Origin: Halieaceae bacterium UBA5085
Lineage (GTDB): Bacteria; Pseudomonadota; Gammaproteobacteria; Pseudomonadales; Halieaceae
Assembly: GCA_002414665.1 (NCBI GenBank)
Contig: DIAF01000032.1
Coordinates: 1 to 44,425 of the forward strand
DNA length: 44,425 nucleotides
Direction: 5' to 3'
The position numbers were made by a program, and so were the translations under genes. The notes under the pieces were generated by a model that was not told the origin of the DNA, did no database searches, and saw only the letters and a program-made list of their open reading frames with translations. Positions 1 through 6,623 of this stretch are shown here, piece by piece. Numbering within the stretch: position 1 is the first letter of the stretch; each line of letters begins with the position of its first letter.

Positions 1-1041
1 ATCGCCGCCACCAACCGCCCGGACGTGCTGGATCCCGCACTGCTGCGCCCTGGCCGCTTTGACCGCCAGGTCGTGGTCGGGCTGCCCGACATCCGCGGTC
101 GCGAGCAGATTCTGAAAGTGCACATGCGCAAGGTGCCGCTGTCTGAGGATGTGGTTGCCTCGCGTATTGCCCGCGGCACACCCGGGTTCTCCGGCGCCGA
201 CCTGGCCAACCTGGTGAACGAAGCGGCCCTGTTCGCGGCGCGCGCCGGCGTGCGCACCGTGGGCATGACCCAGTTTGAGTTGGCCAAGGACAAGATCATG
301 ATGGGCGCCGAGCGCAAGTCGATGGTCATGTCGGAAAAGGAGAAGCGCAACACGGCCTACCACGAGGCGGGTCACGCGATTGTGGGCCGTCTGGTGCCAG
401 AGCACGACCCGGTCTACAAAGTGAGCATTATCCCCCGCGGCAGGGCATTGGGGGTCACCATGTTCCTGCCCGAGGAAGACCGCTACAGCCACAGCCGGCG
501 GCACATTATCGGCCAGATATGCAGCCTGTTCGGCGGGCGCATCGCCGAAGAAATGACGCTGGGCAAGGACGGCGTTACCACCGGTGCATCCAACGATATC
601 CAGCGCGCCACAACGATTGCGCGCAACATGGTGACCAAGTGGGGCCTGTCGGAGAAGCTGGGTCCATTGATGTACGATGAGGCGGAGGAAGAAGTGTTCC
701 TCGGCCGTTCGGCCGGCCACCAGTCGAAGTCACTGTCCGCCGAGACGGCAAAGCTTATCGACCAGGAGGTGCGCAGCATTATCGACGAGTGCTACGGCAC
801 GGCACAGCGGATCCTCGACGAGAATGTCGACAAGCTGCATGCCATGGCCGACGCCCTGATGCTGTACGAAACCATCGACGCGGACCAGATCGACGACATC
901 ATGTCGGGCCGGCCCCCGCGGGAACCTGCGGACTGGGGTGGCTCAGACGGGGGCGCCCCGGCGGGGTCGCGCACGTCGAAGGCCGCTGAAGACACTGACG
1001 AGGCAGCCAGTCCCATTGGTGGCCCAGCCGGTGAACACTGA
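1..1041 (+). CDS. ftsH: ATP-dependent zinc metalloprotease FtsH, 3' part
   Basis: FtsH is the membrane-anchored AAA+ protease that degrades misfolded and regulatory membrane and cytosolic proteins. The frame is open from base 1, so the 5' half (membrane segments and Walker motifs) lies outside the window. The visible 346 residues start in the AAA+ module (ATNRPDVLD, then the ALLRPGRFDRQ arginine-finger region). They continue into the M41 peptidase domain, with the zinc motif HEAGH at bases 361-375 and the expected third metal-ligand segment ASNDIQRAT near 583-609. The C-terminal tail is low-complexity (Gly/Ala/Asp/Glu). folP follows after 15 bases, as in most gammaproteobacteria. The identification is secure; only the start is missing. 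Confidence 0.97.
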   Translation: MAATNRPDVLDPALLRPGRFDRQVVVGLPDIRGREQILKVHMRKVPLSEDVVASRIARGTPGFSGADLANLVNEAALFAARAGVRTVGMTQFELAKDKIMMGAERKSMVMSEKEKRNTAYHEAGHAIVGRLVPEHDPVYKVSIIPRGRALGVTMFLPEEDRYSHSRRHIIGQICSLFGGRIAEEMTLGKDGVTTGASNDIQRATTIARNMVTKWGLSEKLGPLMYDEAEEEVFLGRSAGHQSKSLSAETAKLIDQEVRSIIDECYGTAQRILDENVDKLHAMADALMLYETIDADQIDDIMSGRPPREPADWGGSDGGAPAGSRTSKAAEDTDEAASPIGGPAGEH

Positions 1042-1056
1042 CCTGCCTGTAGCGCG

Positions 1057-1950
1057 GTGAGCAATACACCCGCCCCGGTGCTCGATTGCGCCGGGCGCGC
1101 GCTTGATCTCTCGCGTCCGCTTGTAATGGGCGTCGTCAACACCACGCCCGATTCCTTTTCCGATGGCGGCGCCCTCTACCGAGGCGACGCCCTCGACCTG
1201 GAGCGTGCCTTCGCACACGCCCGTCGCCTCTGTGCGGAGGGGGCGGCCATTCTTGATGTTGGTGGTGAATCCACCCGTCCCGGTGCCTTGCCGGTTTCCT
1301 CTGCTGAAGAACAGGACAGGGTGCTGCCGCTGGTGGCGCGCATTGCGCGTGAGCTCGATGTTGTTATCTCCGTTGACACCAGTAACCCGGTGATCATGCG
1401 CGAGGCCGCCGCGCTCGGCGCGGGCATGCTCAACGATGTGCGCGCCCTCGGACGCGAAGGTGCCCTGGAAGCTGCAGCGGCGACCGGCTTGCCGGTCTGC
1501 CTGATGCATATGCAGGGCCAGCCCGACAGCATGCAGCGGGCCCCCACCTATATCGACGTGGTGGCCGAGGTGCGCGGCTTCCTTGCACAGCGGTTGCAGG
1601 CCTGTCTGGACGCCGGGATTCCTCGCCAGCAAATTGTTCTGGACCCGGGTTTTGGCTTTGGCAAGACGGTGGTGCACAATCTGGAACTGCTTGACCGGCT
1701 TGCCGAGGTGGCGCTGGACGGTTTGCCGCTGCTGGTGGGCCTGTCGCGCAAGTCCCTGATCGGCAAGGTGTTGGGGCGCGAAGCACCAGCGGCTGGCCGT
1801 GGCGTTGCGGAGGACCGGCTCGCCGGCAGCCTGGCGCTGGCCGTACTTGCAGTCGAGCGTGGTGCCGCTATAGTGCGAGCGCATGATGTAGCGGCGACGG
1901 TGGACGCGCTGGCCTTGTGTGTGGCAACAAAGCGATGGGGGCGATCTTGA
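1057..1950 (+). CDS. folP: Dihydropteroate synthase
   Basis: This cytosolic folate-pathway enzyme condenses 6-hydroxymethyl-dihydropterin pyrophosphate with p-aminobenzoate. The 297-residue TIM-barrel protein is close to usual length. It shows MGVVNTTPDSFSDGG near residues 24-38, the GGESTRPGA loop, the DPGFGFGKT segment and the LSRKSLIG loop that binds the substrates. The chosen start is GTG at 1057, giving a normal N-terminal lead; no strong ribosome binding site is visible, so the start is less certain than the gene. The stop overlaps the likely TTG start of glmM by three bases, which suggests translational coupling within the ftsH-folP-glmM unit. Confidence 0.95.
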   Translation: MSNTPAPVLDCAGRALDLSRPLVMGVVNTTPDSFSDGGALYRGDALDLERAFAHARRLCAEGAAILDVGGESTRPGALPVSSAEEQDRVLPLVARIARELDVVISVDTSNPVIMREAAALGAGMLNDVRALGREGALEAAAATGLPVCLMHMQGQPDSMQRAPTYIDVVAEVRGFLAQRLQACLDAGIPRQQIVLDPGFGFGKTVVHNLELLDRLAEVALDGLPLLVGLSRKSLIGKVLGREAPAAGRGVAEDRLAGSLALAVLAVERGAAIVRAHDVAATVDALALCVATKRWGRS

Positions 1951-3302
1951 GCAGACAATATTTTGGCACTGATGGCATACGGGGCACGGTGGGCGAGGCG
2001 CCCATCACGCCGGACTTCATGCTCAAGCTGGGCTGGGCCTGCGGCCGCGTATTCGCCCGCGGTGCCAGCCCCGGTACTCACAACCGGGTGATTATCGGTA
2101 AAGACACCCGGGTCTCCGGTTACATGTTTGAATCTGCGCTGGAAGCGGGGCTGGTCGCTGCCGGCGTGGACGTCAAGCTGTTGGGCCCCATGCCGACGCC
2201 TGCAGTTGCCCTCATGACCCGTACCCAGAACGCCGTAGCGGGTATCGTCATCAGCGCCTCCCACAACCCCTACTATGACAACGGTATCAAGTTCTTCTCC
2301 TCCCACGGCGCCAAGCTGCCCGATGAGGTGGAACTGGCCATCGAAGCAGAGCTGGCTTGCGACCTGGTGGTCGTGCCCTCGCGGGATATCGGCAAAGTGG
2401 TGCGGGTGGCTGATGCCGCCGGTCGTTATATCGAATACTGCAAGGCCACGGTGCCGGAGAGCTTCAGCCTGCGCGGTCTGAAGATCGCGGTTGACTGTGC
2501 CCACGGCGCCACCTATCACATTGCGCCCAACGTGCTCGCCGAGCTCGGCGCCGATGTGGTGAGCATGGGGGACCGTCCCGATGGCTACAATATCAACGAG
2601 GGTGTCGGCTCCACGGACACGGCACAGCTCTCCGCCCTGGTGCGTGAAAGCGGCGCGGATCTGGGGATCGCCTACGATGGTGACGGCGATCGCGTGATGT
2701 TCGTTGATGCCGATGGCTCCCTGGTGGATGGCGACGAATTGCTGTACGTCATTGCCGTGCACCGCGCCACCCAGGGCAGGGGCGAGGCTGGCGTCGTCGG
2801 CACACTGATGTCCAACCTGGGGCTGGAGCTGGCGCTGCGCGATATCGGCCTGGAGCTGGCGCGCGCCAAGGTGGGCGACCGCTACGTGAAGGAAATGATG
2901 GAGGTGCGCGGCTGGCGCCTGGGGGGCGAGTCATCCGGGCATATCATCTGTGCCGACCACACGACTACTGGCGATGGTATTGTCGCCAGCCTTCAGGTGC
3001 TGGTGGCCATGGCCGATTCCGGCCGCAGCCTGGCGGAGCTCCGCGCGGGCCTGCGCAAATGCCCGCAAACCATGATCAACGTGCCGGTGAACGGCCGTTT
3101 TGTGCTCAGCGAGTTGCCGGCTGTCATGTCGGCAGTGGCATCGGTGGAGCAGGTACTGGGCACCCGCGGTCGCGTGCTGCTGCGCCCCTCCGGTACCGAG
3201 CCGCTGGTTCGCGTTATGGTGGAGGGCGAGGATGCAGCGGAGGTGGAGATGCTCTGTCAGTCACTGGCCAGCGATGTCGCGGACGCCCTGCGGGCAGGTT
3301 GA
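1947..3302 (+). CDS. glmM: Phosphoglucosamine mutase
   Basis: GlmM interconverts glucosamine-6-phosphate and glucosamine-1-phosphate for peptidoglycan and LPS precursor synthesis. From TTG at 1947 the protein has 451 residues and begins MSRQYFGTDGIRG, the standard GlmM N-terminus. The phosphoserine loop is SASHNP with Ser at about 105, the metal loop DGDGDR follows, and RPSGTEP near the C-terminus is the phosphate-binding loop. The frame is open further upstream (ATG at 1935, GTG at 1917), but those starts add residues not typical of the family. TTG at 1947 has a G-rich Shine-Dalgarno-like stretch (1937-1941) and overlaps the folP stop, so I prefer it; ATG 1935 remains possible. Confidence 0.94.
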   Translation: MSRQYFGTDGIRGTVGEAPITPDFMLKLGWACGRVFARGASPGTHNRVIIGKDTRVSGYMFESALEAGLVAAGVDVKLLGPMPTPAVALMTRTQNAVAGIVISASHNPYYDNGIKFFSSHGAKLPDEVELAIEAELACDLVVVPSRDIGKVVRVADAAGRYIEYCKATVPESFSLRGLKIAVDCAHGATYHIAPNVLAELGADVVSMGDRPDGYNINEGVGSTDTAQLSALVRESGADLGIAYDGDGDRVMFVDADGSLVDGDELLYVIAVHRATQGRGEAGVVGTLMSNLGLELALRDIGLELARAKVGDRYVKEMMEVRGWRLGGESSGHIICADHTTTGDGIVASLQVLVAMADSGRSLAELRAGLRKCPQTMINVPVNGRFVLSELPAVMSAVASVEQVLGTRGRVLLRPSGTEPLVRVMVEGEDAAEVEMLCQSLASDVADALRAG

Positions 3303-3382
3303 TGCTGCCAGCCGGCGCGCCTTGTATGTCGAGGCCTTCTTGGGTACCATTGCCGACCGTTTTTTGTAGCCGGGTGTAGCCA

Positions 3383-4129
3383 GTGCGCAAACCGCTTGTG
3401 ATGGGTAACTGGAAGATGCACGGTTCCCGGGCCAGCGTGAAACAGCTGCTGGGCGGCCTGGTCCGGGAGGGTGGCTATCCCTCCGTGGACGTTGTGGTCT
3501 GTCCGGCCTTTGTGCACATCCCGCTCGCCGTCTCCCTGTGTGAGGGGGCCGGCCTGGGTGTTGGCGCGCAGGACTGCAGCCATATGGTGGCGGGTGCCTA
3601 CACCGGTGAGGTTGCCGCGGAGATGCTGGTCGACAGTGGGTGTCGCTGGGTGATTCTCGGTCACTCGGAGCGGCGCCAGTACCACGGTGAATCCGACGAT
3701 ATGGTGGCTGCCAAGGTGGCGGCTGCCCTGGCTGCGGGGCTTGCCCCCGTGGTCTGCGTGGGCGAAACCCGGGACGAGCGCGAAGCGGGCGAAGCGCAGT
3801 ACACCGTGGCGCGGCAATTGCAGGGCGCGCTGCGTGGCCAGTCCAGTACGCGCCACCTGGTGGTGGCCTACGAGCCAGTGTGGGCCATAGGGACTGGCCT
3901 TACAGCAACGCCGCAGGAAGCGCAGGCAATGCACGCGTTCATCCGTGAGCAGCTTGCCGACATCAAGGGTGTCGATGCGGCGGCGACGCGTATCGTGTAC
4001 GGGGGCAGCGTTAAACCGGAGAATGCGGCTGAGCTGTTTGCCCAAGCTGACATCGACGGTGCGCTGGTCGGCGGCGCGTCTCTGGACGCGCAGGATTTTC
4101 AGGCGATTGTAAGCGCAGCACGAGGCTGA
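3383..4129 (+). CDS. tpiA: Triosephosphate isomerase
   Basis: This glycolytic and gluconeogenic enzyme interconverts dihydroxyacetone phosphate and glyceraldehyde-3-phosphate. The 248 residues match the family length. All catalytic elements are visible: Lys11 in GNWKMHG, His94 in GHSERR, Glu164 in AYEPVWAIGTG, and the phosphate-gripping YGGSVKPENA. The start is GTG at 3383, since the next residues RKPLVMGNWK are the canonical N-terminus. It lies 80 bases after glmM and 44 before secG, the conserved gammaproteobacterial order. Confidence 0.97.
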   Translation: MRKPLVMGNWKMHGSRASVKQLLGGLVREGGYPSVDVVVCPAFVHIPLAVSLCEGAGLGVGAQDCSHMVAGAYTGEVAAEMLVDSGCRWVILGHSERRQYHGESDDMVAAKVAAALAAGLAPVVCVGETRDEREAGEAQYTVARQLQGALRGQSSTRHLVVAYEPVWAIGTGLTATPQEAQAMHAFIREQLADIKGVDAAATRIVYGGSVKPENAAELFAQADIDGALVGGASLDAQDFQAIVSAARG

Positions 4130-4173
4130 CAGTCGCAATACAGACGTGTATAGCCCGAGCGGGCAAGGGTGTT

Positions 4174-4545
4174 ATGGAACAGATTATTCTCGTTGTGCAT
4201 TTGCTGATTGCGCTGGCGATCATCGGCCTGATCATGCTGCAGCAGGGCAAGGGGGCCGACGTGGGCGCCTCATTCGGTGCCGGTGCCTCTCAAACGCTGT
4301 TTGGCAGTGCTGGCAGCAGCAATGTGCTGACCAAATCGACCGCCTGGCTGGTAGTGCTGTTCTTCGCCACCAGCTTCGGCCTTGCCATGCTGGCCAGCAA
4401 TAAAACAAAGGTTGTGGACGATCTCGACCTGGTGATACCCGCTGCGGAAGAAAGGGTGGTTCCGGTACTGGATTCCGACCTGCCAACTGTGGATAATGCC
4501 GAGCCGGCAGCCGAGGCTGCCGCGGGCGACGTGCCGGCGCTGTAA
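4174..4545 (+). CDS. secG: Preprotein translocase subunit SecG
   Basis: SecG is the small auxiliary subunit of the SecYEG channel in the inner membrane. The 123-residue protein has two hydrophobic segments (about residues 3-22 and 52-70) around a Gly/Ser-rich cytoplasmic loop, with the family signature LMLQQGKGADVGASFG in variant form. The C-terminal extension is acidic and Ala-rich, common in SecG. It follows tpiA and directly precedes tRNA-Leu, as in Escherichia coli and relatives. The start is ATG at 4174. Confidence 0.94.
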   Translation: MEQIILVVHLLIALAIIGLIMLQQGKGADVGASFGAGASQTLFGSAGSSNVLTKSTAWLVVLFFATSFGLAMLASNKTKVVDDLDLVIPAAEERVVPVLDSDLPTVDNAEPAAEAAAGDVPAL

Positions 4546-4564
4546 GCCGGCTGCGTAGCAATTT

Positions 4565-4650
4565 GCCGAAGTGGTGGAATTGGTAGACACGCCATCTTGA
4601 GGGGGTGGTGGGCATAGCTCGTGCGGGTTCAAGTCCCGCCTTCGGCACCA
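4565..4650 (+). tRNA. leuU: tRNA-Leu (anticodon GAG)
   Basis: A complete class II tRNA. The acceptor stem GCCGAAG (4565-4571) pairs with CTTCGGC (4640-4646), followed by A and an encoded CCA (4648-4650). The D-loop region GTGGAATTGGTAGACAC is typical of tRNA-Leu. The anticodon arm CCATC-TTGAGGG-GGTGG places GAG at 4599-4601. A long variable arm follows, then the T arm GCGGG-TTCAAGT-CCCGC (4623-4639). Position next to secG matches leuU of E. coli. The gene marks the boundary between the conserved core block and the accessory region. Confidence 0.97.
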
Positions 4651-4965
4651 TATCAAAGGTCACAGTTGTCCACTCAAGTCCGGTAACTGTTGATTTACAA
4701 AGGATTTATCCAATCACTGAGCTCAGTGAACCTCGCTTTTCACCGTTGCAACAGATGCAAACCCTGAGTAAACATGCTGATGGTCACTCAGCGTGTCCGC
4801 TATGGCGGAACGGAAACCCGTTGCCCACGCCTGGCAGGCTGAAACGGCACAGGCCTGAACCAGTCCACGTACCCTGAACGCAAGGGTCGGGCGTTTCCTC
4901 AAAGTGATGCTCTATGACATCAGGAAGTGGATGTGGCGGCGTTTCGGTTGGTTGCCATTTGAAGG
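4651..4965. other. Gene-free junction after tRNA-Leu
   Basis: About 315 bases without a credible gene. A 90-codon open frame on the plus strand overlaps the tRNA and has no family-like features. I see no integrase remnant, no clear terminator and no copy of the tRNA 3' end here. A weak inverted repeat (GAACGC...GCGTTTC, about 4876-4897) is the only structure noted. Confidence 0.6.
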
Positions 4966-5555
4966 CTATCCCAGCAGTTTATCAACCAGGTTAACCCGAT
5001 ATTTAACGCCAATGGGTATCAGGTCGTCGTTAAAGTCATAGAGCGGATTGTGCAGTGCAACCCGGTGATCTGAATCATCATTCCCGACCCAGATATAGCA
5101 GCCAGGAACATGTTCCAGGTAGAACGAAAAATCTTCTGAGGCCATGGAGGGCTTGATGTTTCGCATCACCGATTCCTCACCAAGTATCCCACCAATGACC
5201 TCAAAGGCAGTATTGGCACATTCAGGGCTGTTGTTGGTGGGCGGATAATTTTGCAGGTAGCTCACACTCGCCTCGGCACCGAATGCACCAACCAAGTCGT
5301 TGCACATATTCAGGAACCGCGCCTCAACGCGATCACGTACCTCGTGACTGTGCGTGCGAATTGAGCCTGCCAGAGATACCGACTCCGGGGCAACATGGTG
5401 ATCTGTTCCTGTCTGGAAAGTGGTAACACCGACAACAACCGGGTCAGCAGGGTGGACGCTTTGGGGACACGATACTTTGGAGCCCGGTAATCAGGTTTGA
5501 CCCTGCAAGTACAGGGTCCACACATTCCTGCGGCATGCCGCGCTCCTCCGAGATC
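4966..5555 (-). pseudogene. Remnant of M20-family amidohydrolase/peptidase (C-terminal half, frameshifted)
   Basis: Reading the minus strand, the frame that ends with TAG at 4966-4968 carries M20-type sequence from about base 5460: SVHPADPVVVGVTTFQTGTDHH, then NNSPE, the SMASEDFSFYLE metal/active-site region and LHNPLYDFNDD. Upstream of about 5460 the homology continues in a different frame (ECVDPVLAGSNLITGLQSIVSP), so there is a frameshift at about 5455-5465. An in-frame stop (5561-5563) ends similarity further upstream, and the N-terminal catalytic half with the first metal ligands is absent. Living relatives are soluble zinc hydrolases of about 400-450 residues. No functional product is expected. 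The stretch to the tetR start carries an operator-like palindrome. Confidence 0.82.
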
Positions 5556-5560
5556 AAGTA

Positions 5561-5576
5561 TCAACAGTATTGGTGA
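5561..5576. promoter_or_regulatory. Operator-like palindrome upstream of tetR (9/10 match)
   Basis: TCAAC-AGTATT-GGTGA matches the TCAAC-N6-GTTGA palindrome found at the catabolic promoters except for one base in the right arm. It lies 60 bases before the GTG start of the TetR gene, and its right arm runs into GTGACA (5573-5578), a near-consensus -35 hexamer. No good -10 is seen at the right distance. Autoregulation of the regulator is the inference. Confidence 0.5.
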
Positions 5577-5636
5577 CAGGGTGCTGGCAGTGTGGTTCAC
5601 TATCCGCATGTGAGCAATTTGACAGGTGTGTAACGA

Positions 5637-6416
5637 GTGCATGACGAGACAGGGCGCAAACAGCTGACCAGTGGTATAGGCAAACGACGGGCCGCGGCTA
5701 AAGTGGACAGGGCCCCCAACTATGAGAAAAGACGCAAGGAGATATCCGAGGCCGCAGCGCGGGTTTTCAACCGGCGTGGGTTTCGCGGTACGACGATCAG
5801 TGCGGTAGCTGAAGAACTCAGTATCGACCGTGCATCGCTCTACTATTACATCTCCAGCAAAGAAGAGCTGTTCGATGAGCTGGTGCGTGAGGTGTCCGAG
5901 GACAATGTGGCGATGGCCCGCAAGATCCAGTCCAGCAAGCAGCCGCCGCCAGATAAGCTCCGTGAACTCATTCTGGAGCTGATGCGCGCATACGCTCGCA
6001 GCTATCCACTTTTGTATATCTATATTCGCGAAAACCTGGCCGATGTGGCGGACAAACGATCCACCTGGGCGCAGTATATGAAGCAGATAAATCGCGATTA
6101 TGACAATGCGGTCATCTCCATTATTGAGGAGGGGTACCGGGATGGTTCCTTCCAGGATGTCGGTGACGCGAAGATCGTAGCCTACGGTATCATCGGTATG
6201 GTGGGCTGGACCAATCGCTGGTTCAAGCCTGACCGGGGCAAGGCTGATGCCGACGAAGTCGCCCGTGTCTACGCTGATATGGTGATTGGCGGCATGAGTT
6301 CGCTGTCCGCGACGGGGAAGAGGACGGCTAAACCGGCTGCCAAGAAAGCGCGCAGTCGCAAACCACCATCAGCCAATTCGGCTGCCGCCAAGAAGGCGCC
6401 TCGCAGCAAGCGCTAG
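5637..6416 (+). CDS. TetR/AcrR-family transcriptional regulator with basic C-terminal tail
   Basis: A one-component repressor-type regulator, 259 residues. The N-terminal DNA-binding domain is clear: AARVFNRRGFRGTTISAVAEE is followed by the recognition helix region IDRASLYYYISSKEELFDEL (about residues 62-82). The ligand/dimer domain ends with GMVGWTNRWFKPDRG, similar to the GMxNWTxxWY segment of fatty-acyl-CoA or steroid-type TetR regulators (the KstR2-like C-terminal family). Residues 225-259 form a Lys/Arg/Ala/Pro tail with 13 basic and no acidic residues, resembling histone H1-like tails. The start is GTG at 5637 with AGG ten bases upstream. As the only TetR gene in the window and at the head of the catabolic region, it is the best candidate to bind the repeated palindrome; this is inferred. 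Confidence 0.9.
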   Translation: MHDETGRKQLTSGIGKRRAAAKVDRAPNYEKRRKEISEAAARVFNRRGFRGTTISAVAEELSIDRASLYYYISSKEELFDELVREVSEDNVAMARKIQSSKQPPPDKLRELILELMRAYARSYPLLYIYIRENLADVADKRSTWAQYMKQINRDYDNAVISIIEEGYRDGSFQDVGDAKIVAYGIIGMVGWTNRWFKPDRGKADADEVARVYADMVIGGMSSLSATGKRTAKPAAKKARSRKPPSANSAAAKKAPRSKR

Positions 6417-6430
6417 CCGTCAAATTCACT

Positions 6431-6458
6431 GGCTGCAGGCCGACTTCGGCCTGTAGCC
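6431..6458 (+). terminator. Hairpin after tetR
   Basis: GGCTGCAGGCC (6431-6441) and GGCCTGTAGCC (6448-6458) form an 11-bp stem with one G-U pair and a six-base loop, 15 bases after the tetR stop. There is no U-run, so termination is plausible but unproven. Confidence 0.45.
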
Positions 6459-6524
6459 ACCATGCTGGTTAAACATCCTGCTTTTTTACGTCGCTGCGAC
6501 GTGTCATACCCTGCACCACAAAAA

Positions 6525-6540
6525 TCAACAAAACTGTTGA
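6525..6540. promoter_or_regulatory. Operator palindrome upstream of the BVMO/ECH/HBD unit
   Basis: TCAAC-AAAACT-GTTGA, a perfect 5-6-5 inverted repeat (TCAACA/TGTTGA extended to six bases per arm). The right arm merges into TTGACT (6537-6542), which could be a -35 hexamer; the matching -10 (near 6560) is weak. It lies 83 bases before the ATG at 6624. Confidence 0.7.
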
Positions 6541-6623
6541 CTAATTTTTCGCAGTTATGCGATGCTTCGCTCACGATAAACCTGCCGGGGGAAAGCCCGG
6601 GTGGCGACAGGGAGGAAGTGACG

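Noticed and set aside
943..1884. 313-codon open frame on the minus strand across folP
   Set aside because: It lies opposite a well-supported gene, shows no family motifs, and reflects high-GC codon use on the other strand.
1548..2762. 404-codon open frame on the minus strand across folP and glmM
   Set aside because: Opposite two clear core genes; composition is His/Gln/Arg-rich as expected of an antisense shadow.
4640..4650. Second copy of the tRNA 3' end as an attachment site
   Set aside because: No repeat of the T arm/acceptor sequence was noticed elsewhere in the window, so island borders cannot be defined here.
4605..4877. 90-codon open frame overlapping the tRNA-Leu gene
   Set aside because: Begins inside the tRNA, has no family features, and no ribosome binding site.
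5310..5642. 110-codon minus-strand frame starting beside the tetR start
   Set aside because: It runs in the wrong frame across the M20 remnant; homology lies in the other frames, so this is not a gene.
6462..6623. N-terminal extension of the BVMO gene to 6462
   Set aside because: Would place the operator and promoter inside the coding region; ATG 6624 has a far better ribosome site.
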